Origin: Cytospora piceicola
Lineage: Eukaryota > Ascomycota > Sordariomycetes > Diaporthales > Cytosporaceae
Reading direction: 5' to 3'
Assembly (NCBI GenBank): GCA_023375675.1
Contig: JALQBC010000011.1
Span: forward strand, 124,001-188,000
DNA: 64,000 nt
Shown: in pieces, positions 12,894-25,265 of the stretch
Numbering within the stretch: the first letter of the stretch is position 1
Layout: every line of letters begins with the position of its first letter
The notes under the pieces: generated by a model
Database searches by the model: none
Told to the model about the DNA's origin: nothing
The model's input: only the letters and a program-made list of their open reading frames with translations
Program-made: the position numbers and the translations under genes

Positions 12894-14673
12894 TCAACAA
12901 TCACACCGACCGGCCCAACGGGGGAAGGTCACAGTGTCCCGGATGCTTTGGACTCCTGACAGATAGCCGAGCAGGCGGTCGAACCCAAGTCCAAAGCCGC
13001 CGTGAGGAGGACACCCCCATCGCCGCAGGTCGACGTACCAGTCCAGGCTGCCTGCCGCCTGCGTTGGGTCATCTGTGTCTAGAGAGTAGCCATCCTCAAG
13101 GAATTGTGTGGCCATTCCTTGTCTTTCCATGGCCTCCAAGAGCTGCGGCAAGCGATTCTCACGCATAGAACCCCCTGCAATTTCGCAATACTCCGGAACT
13201 AAGAGATCGAAGCAGTCGGCGGTCTCGGAGTGTGCTGGCACAGCACCGGGGTTATGGTTTCCGTCCGATTCAGTCGGTCGCATGTAGAAGGGCTTGATCG
13301 CCATGGGGTAGTGGGTGACAAAGACCGGCTTCCCATCTCCGACCACGCGAGCGATATACTTCTCGTGCTCCGAATGCAGGCCGGTGCCCCATACGACAGG
13401 ATGCTCGAACATATGCTCTTCTTTACTCAAAATCTTGACGGCATCGTCGTAAGTAATACGTGGCCAGGCGGGTTGCATCAATCCTTTCCATCTACTGTCG
13501 ACTTCTTCTGGAGGCACGCGGTCCCCAGCATTGTCGCCACTGTTCCTCTCCGTCCCAGGCGAACGAAGCTCCTGAGCCACCCGAGACTCGTACATGTTGG
13601 TGCTCAAATAACGAAGCATGTCCTCTGTCAAGTCCATAACACCGTCCAGCTCGTTCACAAAGCTCATCTCAGCTTCAAGCATATAAAATTCGCTTAAATG
13701 TCTTGACGTGTCACTTTCCTCGGCGCGGAAGGTTGGAGACAATGTCCAGACATTACCGACGGCCTGTGCGAGTGCCTCGAGATGAAGCTGGGTCGAGACG
13801 GTAAGATACTTGGGGGCTCTGAAGAACGACTCGGCTGCCTCGTCCTTCTGTTCATTCGCGGGAGCGACTGTGAAGACTTCTCCGCCGCCTTCGCAATCAG
13901 ACGAAGTAATTATAGGCGGGTGTGTCTGGACGAAATCACGAGTAGCGAAGAACTGTGTCAATGTCGCGATTGCTTCGGACCGAAGTCTCAGGAGGGCCGA
14001 GTTGAAGGGGATTCTCGGCCGAAGATGTGGCATGGTTCGAAGATATTCGGGGGTTTGGTATTTCTTTTGGATCGGAAATGTCTGAAACAGCAAACCATGA
14101 CCAGTCAGATCAGTTGATCTCTCGTTGAAGCTTCGGGGAAAATACGAAGGGCAAACACATATTGTACCTTGGCATCAGAGGGGCCCAGGATCTCGACGTT
14201 GTTGACGTGTAGCTCGTGTGACTGTTTCGTGCCTGGGGAGGGGATCCAGGTTCCAGTGAGGCGGATAGCAGCTCCGATGGCGAGGCTGCATAAATATGGC
14301 GCGTCAGCAATGATGAAGGTCTCTGCGGCGAAGATACCGGAGGAATGTTTTATTACCCCTCTGCCAGGTTCGTGGGAACGATGGCCTGTAGGGAAGCAAG
14401 CGAGCCGCCGTCACCGAGCGCGACGAAGGACCGAGACTTCATGGTTCGCACGGAGCGGATGAAGCCGTTAACGGCGACATCTTCGACCGCGACCTCTGGC
14501 TTCCACTCCAAAAACTTGGAGATCGACCTGGGGGCTGCTTTCTCGCTGGATACGTAGCGGCGCGTCGTTATTGGTAGTGTGCGTGCACGCGTTCGCGTTT
14601 GCAGTCCAAATGAGGCGGCGATTGCCCTGGAGGCGAAAGGCCTGGCAGTGAATGCCAAGCGTATTGAGCGCAT
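12894..14673 (-). CDS. slm5: Mitochondrial asparaginyl-tRNA synthetase
   Basis: Charges mitochondrial tRNA-Asn with asparagine; a class IIb aminoacyl-tRNA synthetase expected in the matrix. Predicted exons: 14673-14357, 14285-14168 and 14081-12894, giving 540 aa. Donors are GTAATA and GTACAA; acceptors are TGCAG and TTTCAG; the frame is continuous. Residues 1-50 are Arg/Ser/Ala-rich with few acidic residues, typical of a mitochondrial presequence. An OB-fold anticodon-binding region follows (FIRSVRTMKSRSFVALGDGG). The class II core has motif 2 FRAEESDTSRHLSEF near residue 263 and motif 3 GGFGLGFDRLL near the C terminus. The ending FPRWAG replaces the common FPRTPG-like ending. An upstream in-frame ATG at 14724 would add 17 hydrophobic residues; I chose 14673 because the Arg-rich presequence starts there. 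Family assignment is firm; the start is less so. Confidence 0.93.
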
Positions 14674-14724
14674 TGAAGGAAGTGTGGTTAGAAAAGGAGG
14701 CAAGAAGAGACGGAAATAAATCAC

Positions 14725-16650
14725 TTCAAAACACGATCAGCATCTTGAAGTGACTGCTGATGTCCATCGAGACCTGTAACAAGCTTCATCAATCCAAAAA
14801 TCGAGTGATATCGTAGTTGCAGCATATGAGCGGGCATTACGTAAGCGAGGCTCCCCGTGCACAGACCAAAGGGGGACCGACCGTTTGCAATTGCGAAAGA
14901 ACGACAACAACGACAACAATTACTTCATCAAACATCACACTTCCAAGGTTGACATTCCAATTCCAAGACAAACGGAATTCTTTTTTTTAATTAACCAAGC
15001 AAATAGAAATCCCAAAAAATGACACCATACTTGCTCGAAGGGTTGGCACCTCTCGATCTGATTCACCACATCCACTGACATTGATTATTCTAGAAAAAGA
15101 CATAGACACCCCGTGATGATGGATTCTCTACCGGATGAGCGATCAATCGAGGATGTTGTTGTTGTTGGACAAATAAGCACGCGAGATGGGCGACTCAGCC
15201 CTCTTGTTATGTCTCGGCTTGCTTATGTTTTCTGAATTCTCACCTGCCAACGGCCCCAGCCTGCAGCATGTCTCGTCATATTTCATCCACTTCGTTGACA
15301 AGCAGCTGCCAAATGCGGTCGGCTTGCATGCGTCTTTCTTCCGCCGTCTCCATCCGGACAATTTCTCCCGGGTTTTCAGGGGAGTTTGCTGGGGGGCGGG
15401 TGTCTTCCGGCAAACGGACTCTTCGTTTTCCTTGGAGTTTTGGCGACAAATGCTAGAAATACTGGCAGTTGGCAAGTGCTGACTTGATGAGCACTTAATC
15501 TCAGTCGTGGATTCCCTCCTCTGACTTGGTGATGGCGCTTTCAAGCAGGGCTGCTAAGTGCTTTATGTGCGGTGATCAAGGCTGAGTCCTCGACACTCAC
15601 CACCCTAAAGAAGGCTCAAGGCTTTGGTCTCTGTGACCTGGTCTCTGTGACTGTGCTACCAGCTGCCTAATCGTGGCTGCCAGATGGCTTTGCATATTGC
15701 CAGCAGACGTTGTTCGGGCAAGGGGAGAGCTGTGGTTGGCTACCCAACTCGACATGTTGGACCGCACCTCGTCCTTCACGAGCCACGGCCCTAGCTTCTC
15801 GGCGTTTGATACTTGACGCGCAGCGGCTCCACCACGGGCAAGCAACGGGCCATGTGGGACGTTCCAAGCTGTCGGATTTGAATTGTGACTATATGGTTGG
15901 CGAACGGAGAACGACAAACCTTTCGCCATTCCTTGGTCCCTGCTAAAAACCAGAATACCCCCACCCCCTCCCCTGGGCACATCATACAAGGATTTGTACC
16001 AATGCTGTCTGCGACTGGGTTTCTGAGGCCCAATGATCCCATCACTGAAGCCTGACGGGAACTTTGTTCTTCCAGGCCATCGATCAGAGCCGTCTCTCAC
16101 TCGGCCGCTAGACTCGTCCCGGTTCCCATTGTTTCATTGCATCGTTGACCTGCTGATAGGTAGGGCCAAAGGTACAAGACCAGAGAGGCACAAATCATGG
16201 AATCGCCAACACAGATCTGGTGTAACCAACGGCAGATTGCAGTAGCAGGTTGCCCCACGGCCAGCTGCAACCCTCATATCACTCACTGAACCCTCCGAAC
16301 AGAAATTTGGATCAAGTGGTCGTACACCATTGTGCTTCTCGGTTCGCACGATATCCCACCGGGACTGGTTTGCTGGAACCAGCAGACAATTTATAGCCCC
16401 TTCTACTAGAGGGGTCGTTATGGTGCTCGCCTCTGACTTTTGGTTTTCTGCTGGATGGATGTCCAAGACATGAGTGGATATGTCCAGACAAATTGGTTAC
16501 ACGAGAGCTTTGAATGGTCTTTCTTACTCGCTTGGGATGATCCGTCTCTGTCCGTCCCATACCCATCGCTGCCGAGATCGAAGACATATCTGCAACCACA
16601 CCCGTTCGTGGTTTGTATCTGATTTCTGACATTGTGGGATACTAGGAGTT
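14725..16650. other. Intergenic region
   Basis: No supportable gene. The longest frame, 15597-16100 minus (167 codons), has no family resemblance and is rich in Ser, Arg, Gly and Pro. The stretch separates the divergently transcribed AsnRS and PARG-like genes and should hold both promoters. Confidence 0.6.
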
Positions 16651-16657
16651 TATATAA
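16651..16657 (+). promoter_or_regulatory. TATA box candidate for PARG-like gene
   Basis: TATATAA lies 202 nt upstream of the ATG at 16859. The following leader is C/A/T-rich (CAACATTCAACTC type), typical of fungal 5' leaders. Position and context fit a core promoter; the transcription start is not visible directly. Confidence 0.45.
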
Positions 16658-16858
16658 TGAATCTCACCCAGGACACCCCCAATCAACAATACCAGCATCT
16701 TTCAACATTCAACTCAATATTCCACTCCTCTACCATTTGGTTTCCGAAATTTCCTGTCAAGCTAGAAAGCCTCGACGCCTCAGCCTAGTCCTTGATCCGT
16801 GTGTTCACTTCTTATAAGCCCCTGCGTGGCCTTAGCTACATAAGTAGTCTCTCGCAAC

Positions 16859-18070
16859 ATGCCTCCCGGAAGCTCATCCAAGTCATCCAAACCCAAGCCA
16901 TCTGAAGTGGCTGCCCAGACAAAGAAATACATCATCCCTCACATCCGCAAACACCACGCAAGCACATGGCCACTTTACTCATACCTCTTTCCCAAGCCCC
17001 TGAGCTACACACCAGACATGTTCCCTGCGCGGCCCGTGAGCCTGTCGAACCCAAACTTCTGTACGTCAATAGCCAAAACCAGGGCTTCGGTAACTGTGTA
17101 CCTGTTCCACCGCATGATGGTCTCACTAACACTCTTTTAATCTAGGGGTCTACACAACAGACCCCGTGGATTTTGCCATAGGCTGGGCAGCAACGAACAA
17201 CACAAGAGTGGCCTTCATCTGCGCTGCTAATGAGAAGAGGCCCGGTGGGGACTGGGAAACGGGTGTGGTGGGATACGAGGAGCGTCTTTGCCGGAGGAGC
17301 ACCCTGTCAGCTACGATAGCGACGCCGGGGCCTGCCAAGTATGCACCTGAGGGTCATTTCCCCATACCATTGGAGGGAGGTATCTACTCTGACAGAGTTG
17401 GTGAGTCGCCCCCCCCCCCCCGCCAAGGCCATTTTGGCTCGAAACATGCCTGTATCGAGACCGTTTCACTGACTCGTAGGCCCTTTCAGTGGTGTTCCGA
17501 GGGCCGCACGACAAATACGAGGAACGCAAGCCAGAGGACTGGCGAGCCCTCCCCGTCGTGTCCGTGGCGCCCATGCGGTGGCCCAAGCTGCAGGCCAACG
17601 GCACCAAGTACTCGTTCAGCGACGAGCGGGAAATGGCCAAGAACAAGCTGCGGGCGGCGCTCACCATATGCGCCTACAACGACATCCGCAGCGTCGTCAT
17701 AGGCGACTTCGGGCTGGGCAACTCGTACCGCAACCCGCCCCAGGAGATGGCCGAGCTGTGGCGCGAGGTGTTCCTGTGGGACACCAACCTTCGGGGCCGG
17801 ATCGAGAACGTGGCCTTCGTGTTTGAGGACGCCGCCCAGAGCACGACGAGGCTGATCCTCGAGGACGCGGCCAAGAAGAGCAAGGGGTCCTCCGGCTCTG
17901 GCTCCTCCTCCTCCAAGGGCAAGGGCAAGTCGTCGAGTTCGTCGTCGGCTGGGGTCCCTGCGTGTCCGATGGACGTGGAGATCTTCCGGCTTGTCTTCGA
18001 CGCTGCTGAGATACATAAGGTTGCTTCACAAGGGGACCCACGGATGGGGCTAGGCAACCTCATGTCCTAA
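16859..18070 (+). CDS. PARG-like macrodomain protein (TIGR02452/DUF2263 family)
   Basis: Predicted exons 16859-17060, 17146-17400 and 17490-18070 encode 345 aa. Donors are GTACGT and GTGAGT; acceptors are AATCTAG and TTTCAG. The acceptor at 17489 is required, because an upstream TAG at 17479 breaks the frame. Residues 85-125 carry the microbial-type poly(ADP-ribose) glycohydrolase signature: a conserved AANEKRPGG, then GYEERLCRRS. Microbial PARGs use GGG-X(6-8)-QEE; here it reads GGD-X7-YEE, so both glutamates remain (E112, E113) but the third Gly and the Gln are replaced. The C-terminal half has the family's WRALPVVSVAPMRWPKL and SVVIGDFGLGN blocks. A Ser/Lys/Gly low-complexity insert lies at about residues 275-305. 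Likely role: ADP-ribose hydrolysis or binding, cytosolic or nuclear (no signal peptide). Activity is uncertain given the altered signature. Confidence 0.85.
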
Positions 18071-21032
18071 GAGAGGGTGCCAAGTGGCTCGGGCGGGTAG
18101 ACGTTGCCCGGCTGTGAGCACGGGGGCAGGCTTGTGGCGCATTGTGGCTGGCCGGTCAAGGAGTTTAGACGAGGGATGTCACCAAAGTCGGTTGGTCTGT
18201 ACAACTGTGTGTTTGTGATTCTGGGGAAAGGTGGGGGAGGGGGGGGCACGTGGTTCCAGATGTGTTTGTCCGGGGCCCAAAAATCGGATTCGGCCGGCTG
18301 GTTGACCAGGTATTTGTCGACACTTTAACTACAGTACTGCTACACTTCAAAATAATGTCACGATTTGGAATTGCTACACATGCTACTGTTTGTAATTTTG
18401 TCTTGGCCATCCCATCCCATACCGATTTGTGTCCATGGGTCGCAAATAGGGCATTGGTCCAGATGTCCACAACCGGTTTCTTCTGACGGTACATGCAATA
18501 AAAACATGCAGTAGGGGTCGCTCACGCAGCCAAGACTGAAGGCTTAGAGCTGCAGGACAACACGGAGTTTGTAGTGATCACAAGAGAGTTATGTGTACCC
18601 AAACGTTGCATTGAGTGGACATGCTGGACGACGTTGTACCTACCCCCATACCTGGGAGCCGGTTTCTGCCGTGTAGCCCAAGAGGCTGAAATCACGAATG
18701 GTCTCGATCTCATGTGACCTCGCTTGATGAGGGAGAATGTCATGACCGTTTCTGTGTGTGAGTCTCAGACTTCAAACCGGGGAGAACAGCCACCCCTTGA
18801 TGTGTCAGTAGCATCATTAGCCCTGCTGGGTTTATTTGAAGATATGCAAGCGGGATACGCGCTATTGTTGGCAATCTTACCATGACTTGCGTGAAGGATC
18901 ATTGCCTACATATGTACAGACTTGAAAACTTGGCGGCGTTTGTGTTGACTTCTTTCAATGTTCGTAGATTTCATATATGCAAGGGCATTTCTTCAGCTGG
19001 ACAAAATCTCAAAGAGGTATACAACAGCTCAGATCAATGAGCCAAACATTGAAGCAGATGAGATTCTGCAAGAAACCATCAGTGGCGTGCCCGGAAACGG
19101 TCGATATATCGACAAAAGCTCTGGCCATACCTTTCTCCACCACTAACTAAGACAGTGTTCTGAAATCAACCATGTTTCGTCAAGCCTCACCACTGATTGA
19201 GACACAAGAGACCGTAATTCACGGATATCTCTCCAATGTATTTCTCACCGGTCTCTAGATGCTCCCATAGCGAAGCCGAATATGGGTCTCACGGTCCTCG
19301 CCCACATGGTCTCTGGACCCTGAAAGATTGGAGTCTCCAAATTTGTTGCCTTAGTAAACCGTTAAGCCGGTGTCTACCCATATTAGTACTATGTATCTGT
19401 GGTACTTTGGTTGTGAATTCCACGAGATGCAGCCGTTATATTTGTTTCAGATTGCCGAGACGCAACCCAGCATAAAGACTCAAGATCCCGTACGACGTAG
19501 ACATATTGCAATGAGATTGCCCTGGGCGTAAGCGAGAGGTTGAATTAAAACAATTCAGCCTGTTCAACGGTGTGGGCCAGAGACAAAAATGCTGCAAGTT
19601 TAACCACAACAAGATAATTTATGCCGATGTTCTGAGGACTGTTGGTTTGGACTCCAATATCACATATTATATCTATTACACAAACAACATATAAGCCTAT
19701 ACCCTATACGCTGTTCTTAGTCCACGCGCCATCCGAGAGAGAGAGATGTCTTCACTGCAGGACAAAAATACTGAAGCACGTAATAAAGTGTGGCTTGTGT
19801 TGACATAATTCTCCAGGACTACAGCATAACCCAAGTGTGACACAAGGGAAGGCCCCGGTGGTATAAATGAGGCGCTTGGAGCAGGAAATGATATTGAACA
19901 TCTTATTGGCGAAACGTAGGTCAAGGTGAGATCGAGTCGTACGGATCGGATCGTGCATATCGAGTTGCACAACGGGAGTCCTACGGCCTAAACTGTCTAA
20001 GAGACGCCCTCTCGAGCTGCATCGAGCCTTGTTGCGTAATATTGGACCACGGTCAACCATCTCTAGTGTTTACCTAGACAGTTGACTATATGACGAAGGT
20101 TTGTGAAGTGGTGGATATGGACAGCATTCTGACCGCCAGTAGGCAAGAGGATAGATGATGTTTAGGACCTCGGTGATAGATATAAGGAGAGATCGACGGA
20201 CCTACCGGAGGTCATAATAGCCAAGCAGAGACCCAGAATGGAAACCTACGCACTCAACAACAGCCCCCATAATACAGCGTAATGTATCACAATTCGATAC
20301 ACACTGACATGCAACATGTAACACCCCTCCATCCCTCCCGCCCGCCGTCTGCTCGACGTTGGCAACTGCTTTACTCCCGTAGACGCACGTAGCTAAACGT
20401 ACAACCCTCGGGAGCCCGCATCAGAATACAACGTTCCAAATCTCTTTGAAAACTTGTCCCTGATCACCTGGTTCGTTAGTATGTGGTCTGCCCCCGATCC
20501 CCCAACTCAACCACACACACACAGACACACACAATCCACAGCAGGGTAGACGGGAGCCCTCGATCACTGTCTCATCCTCCTCGCTCACTGGAACCTGACT
20601 TGACTGCCTGATGGTTTCTCGCTTGTAGACCGTCTCCAATCTCAATGATTGGCCTACCTCTAGAAAGCAGCAAGGCAGCTGAGTTCCCCCATATAGATTC
20701 AAAGTTGACTACCTGCCGAATGTGAACACACGCAAAGTTGAAAGGCTGATGCAAGAATCATGGATGGCACTGAAACAAGGTTTGTGATATGTGATTTGCG
20801 TCAAAATACTGCCATCTCGCAGCTTCGCCACTAACACGCGTGCAATTCCAAGATTTCTGTCACAGCCACCATCGCTTGCATTTTGCCCAACCCAAGTTGC
20901 AACTCCTCATGAGATAGATTATACCATCGTGTGTAATAACCTGCAGTGATATTCTGCAGTACGATCAGGCCTTCGAAAACACCCATCATGTGACTACCGC
21001 TCCTCCAGTAGTCTGCAGCGCCGGTGCTAGCT
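18071..21032. other. Intergenic region between convergent genes
   Basis: 3.0 kb between the 3' ends of the PARG-like gene and SEC24. Frames are short (at most about 100 codons), overlap each other and have no recognisable family. No transposon ends or strong repeats are seen apart from a short CA/AC run near 20508-20530. Confidence 0.6.
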
Positions 21033-24000
21033 CTACCAGTATGAAGACCGAAGGCCGGTAAAGGCACCGAGCCCCGAGCTCTCCGAATTGTCAACCTCCT
21101 TCTTTCTCTGACCAACCAGATCGAGCTGAACAAAGCGATGGATATTAACTAGCCAGTCCACATAACTCTGCGCCTCGTTGTTCCTATTCGACACCGTCAG
21201 CAAATTTCCTTCATCATTGTTATGGGCGGTCGCAACATACCTGTCTTCTACCAGCCCACGTGCCCACTCATACTCGGCTCCATCAATCCCTTGCCTCGCA
21301 AGCTGAATAGTGAAGCCCTTGGAACCCCTCGTTGTCTTCAAGAACTCGATGATGTTCCGGACCTGCGCGTTCAGGTGTGTTTCCAGCACAGGCACGGAGC
21401 TAGTGTATGCGTCCAGGCTCTGAAGCGTCGCCTTGCCTGGGCCGAAGAGATCCTGGATCAAGTTTGGCGATGTCTGTGCGTGGAACCACATGATGCACTG
21501 CTGGCCGTTGTCCATGAGGTACACGCCGCCCGGTTCGATCTTGCTAAAGCTGTTGCGGACGGACGGTGGCATCTTCAGGTGACCCGTGGCAGGGTCGGCG
21601 AAGCCCTCGTCTGCCTGGAGATTATGCACGGCAATCATGCGTGGGTAGAGGTACAGGCTCATCTCGAGGCAGCCCATGCCGCGGATCATACGCATCTCGT
21701 GGACGCGTCGGTCCGACGTCTCGTTGCCGCCCTTGAAGGCTCTGCACTTAGTCAGGCCGAGCATGTACATGCAGAACTCCTTGAGCTTGTCGGGCATGAC
21801 GAGCTGCGCAGGGGGGTATGACTGTGACACGAAGTGTTTCCTGTAGCCGGCCATGACGTCAATGGTCCTCTCCTGTATGCTGAGCCGAATGTCCTTCTGC
21901 GAGGCTGAGGTGCTGGCCAGCTTGGTTGCTGCCTCCTTGGCGATTATGGAGCAGACAGCATCCTGGTCGACGAACTTGATGCTCTCCTTGGCATGATCAC
22001 TCACGCTGGCCACGATGTTGCAGCAGCGGACTCTGCGCTCGCCATTTGCGGTTGTGTACAGCAGTGCTGACTGGAAGTGAGCGTCCAGCTTCGAGTCTAG
22101 TTTGCCGTCGTGACTAAACGTGACACCAATTGCTCTGTCGGCGTCAATGACACCAATCTCGAGATCGGCACCGAAGCTGTGTTGTATGAAATTGCCATGG
22201 TATCCGGAAACTTGCAGACCATTCGAGCACCGCACTTTCATGAGAGCTTCATAGCCCGTCTCTCGAGTGACCGCGTGCTTCACTTCAAGCGACAGCTTGG
22301 CATTGTCCCTCCCAGCAATGAAGTTCGGATAATAGAAGGTCTCTCCACCACTGATGGCGGCGACATAGCCTACCGTGGCAATGTCAAGGTAACCGCCCGT
22401 GGGCGTGGCCAGGAAGAAGTCGACACCAACTCCCGCACCGGCCATCCTCTCGCCGAGTTTTCTCCAGCCAGGATGCTCCGTTGTGAACAGCTTCTTGTCA
22501 ATTTCACCAGCTAGGTGCTTGCCATCATCCCTCCTAAAGAGACGACCAGGGCCCCATGTGGGTAATGCTGACAAGGAGCAGATGATCTTACCTCCAGTCT
22601 TTTCAAGAGCGGAGACTGCAGAGGTAAGTGTCGACAGCAGAGCTGGCTCTGGGTTCTTGATGGCCGAGAACATCTGCGGCAATCTTGTAAGCAACGAGGA
22701 GATGACAGCCCTGTTCTATAGTCAGCTTCACGTCCTTGCAAAACGAGGGTCGCTGGATTCGTACTTGGACTCATATGGATCGACGAAAAGCCCGTCGCTC
22801 AAGGGCACGAAAGGATCCTCGATATCAGGCATTATCATCATCTGAGCTTGCTCCAACGCAGCCTAAATGTGTATGTTAGTATGGTACGGGCATAGCTGTT
22901 GCTGTCATCACTTACGCTGCAGTTGTAGAAGTGCACCTCCTTGTCATAAGTGACAAAGCCAACTCGCGCGTTGGGTGGTATCCTCCGTTTTACGTCGCCG
23001 TTCTCATCCTTCTCCTCGTTCTCATCCGCGCCGTACAGTGTTGCCAGGATACCATCACAGAACGCTTCTAAGTATCCCTTGTTATAAGCTTCTTGGGTCA
23101 CATCGACCACGAAAAGCCACCGCAGACCGACTGGCTCTCTGTTATAGTACTCCTTAGGGCAAACAAACTCGACCGTGCCGCGGCACAGCTCGGGCCTCTG
23201 ATCTCGGTCAACGCGGATTCCCTGCGGGGAAGTTGCGCAGAAATATTCTAGCGGGGTATCATTAGGGTATGTGCAGAGGTTGCAGACATATTTGTTTCCG
23301 CCTGAACGGAACATCATGAAAGGGTTGATGTAAGCTCGACATCTCCGGCACCTCGGCGGACCAAGGTCACCAAAGTCCAGTACGGGAACATCGGCCTCCC
23401 CAGGCTGCACGCGCGCCAATGGCTGAAGCATGAGTCCCAGAGGAAGGCCGGTTTTGTTCAATTCCTCGGGGGTGGCGGGGATATTGTTCATTGTCATCCG
23501 GGCGAACTTGGGCGATGAGTTGCCCTGATCGACTGCGACGAAGGAGGTGGCAGCTGGAGGCGGTACATGGCTCTCGAAGGTGGGATATACGTTGGTGAGG
23601 TAGAACTGCTGTGCAGCATCTCGAGCCAGAGGCACACTGGGAAGTTCGTCTTGAGAAACCTTGCCCTGCCCTCCTGGTGCCACTGCAGCATCAAACGTTC
23701 CGTTCCTTGCCGCAAACTCAGCCGGTGTGGCAACACTGCCAGGAGTGTATGCCGCATTTGCAGAAGCCGGGAAGGAGCCCTGAGGCATTGGGGAATAAGC
23801 GGGTTGACCAACGAAGCCAGTCACACCTGAAGGGTCCGCGTTCAGGAAGGCCGTTGCAGGTGTGCCAACCGGCGGGATGCCATTGAATGCCTGGGACGAG
23901 CCTGTGGCCTCAACCTGGTGGTACGCATGTCTGTCCTTCTTCTTTTTCTTTCCAACCCCGGCAGCTCCCCCCTCAGCTCCTAGCGACATGCCTGCCATCT

Positions 24001-24310
24001 GCGCTGCCACATCGTTGGGGTCTGCTTGTGGCTGGCCCTGGAAATATCCTCCTGTTTGCTGGAGGGGTGAGGGGCCGCCCGGCGGCAATGGTGACGGCGT
24101 GCCATAGTATTGCTGACCCTGAGGAGTCCCCAGGGGAGTACCCTGAGGAAGGAACTGTTGTTGTTGTGGTTGTTGCTGCTGCTGCTGCTGGTACGGGTTG
24201 GGAGCAATCTGCGGTTGAAATTGGTTCGGGGTGGCTTGGTTCAGGTGGTTGTTCGGGTCATTGGGATCTTGCTGGCCTGCGCCGAGGGAGTGGTACATGG
24301 AGTGGTCCAT
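21033..24310 (-). CDS. sec24: COPII coat subunit Sec24
   Basis: Cargo-binding subunit of the inner COPII coat; with Sec23 it is recruited by Sar1 to ER exit sites. Predicted exons: 24310-22916, 22862-22765, 22710-21241 and 21183-21033, giving 1037 aa, normal for the family. The start matches fungal Sec24 proteins ([13 protein letters not shown]). Residues 1-230 are Gln/Pro/Asn/Gly-rich with a polyGln run. A CX2CX18CX2C zinc finger (CRRC...CNLC) lies near residue 320, followed by the trunk ([20 protein letters not shown]), the beta-sandwich and helical segments, and a gelsolin-like C terminus. Intron 1 starts GTAAGT and intron 2 GTACGA. Intron 3 is 57 nt (21240-21184), lacks stop codons and is a multiple of three, so it could be misread as coding; removing it restores the conserved [17 protein letters not shown]. 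Divergent from CFT2 across about 955 bp. Confidence 0.95.
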
Positions 24311-25265
24311 CTTGATAGTCTGCGCAACTACTCAAGTAGCTGTTACTGGAATTGTAAAGACTAAAGACGGATATGGTTCGTTCGTTCGAGAAGGAATGGT
24401 GGGAATCGAGTGATCGGGGATGCGATCCTATGTCGTGTGCGGCGGGACGTTGACAGGATGAGTGTGGGTGGGCGCTGGAGATCGCCACCGGAAGACGTCG
24501 AGGCCCCTCGTGTCGCGTAAGGGAGGTGAAAGGCAAACGATACAACACAGGCTCAGATTCGAAGGAGAGGTACGGCCATGACCAGGTAGTGAAAGTAGAA
24601 TTCAACGAATGTCAAGGTTAAACAGAAGATCCCTTTCCCAGAACGTGGTTGAATGTGTATATACGTTCATCGCTAGTTAGTCTGGTGAAGCTCCAGGTGG
24701 CCTTTCCAGAAAGTAACTATGTACTATAACGCGCCAGGTACGCTAAACAGGGATCCATGCTTCACCACCTGGGGCATTTAATTAGGGCAGTTGCCTGCCG
24801 GCAAGGCACTATACAAGCTAAGGTAGTATCCACGGAAGTGCTAGCAGACCTGGCTTAAGTACTCGTTCCAGTTGCCGGCCCACGTGTGCCGTTTGGCCAT
24901 GTCAGCTTATCCCCCAGGCCCCCTAGACTCCTCCACCCTTGTCAAGCATTGCTGCCGATCGACCCCCCCGGCTCCGATGCACTTTTGGGGCCCGTCAGTG
25001 CTGCACGTCAAGTCCTCTCTGGTCGTCTTTGTACATACCTGGATCGCAACATCTGTCAAGCTTCTCCCACCACAAAACCGCGAGCCTGGGTTTTTAATTT
25101 CTCGTTTTCTTTACCTTCTTCTCCTTACTTGGGGGTTCTATACCATCAATCAGCCAGATCATATCCTGCAACATCAGACAAGGCGGCGCATTCACCGGCG
25201 CACTTCAGAATCCGCAGTCGGGAAGAAGATGACCACGGGAAGGTAGAAGCTATCCCAGGGCGACA
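24311..25265. promoter_or_regulatory. Shared SEC24/CFT2 divergent promoter region
   Basis: 955 bp separate two head-to-head start codons and must contain both promoters. A TATATAC lies near 24657-24663. Pyrimidine-rich sequence precedes the CFT2 ATG. No convincing ORF is present; the frames at 24872-25398 overlap on the same strand and are Pro/Ser-rich leader sequence. Confidence 0.5.

Noticed and set aside
15597..16100. 167-codon minus-strand frame
   Set aside because: No family resemblance, low-complexity GGGGG from a C-rich tract, and a position within a probable promoter interval.
21222..21821. 199-codon plus-strand frame
   Set aside because: Antisense of SEC24 exon 3; explained by codon bias.
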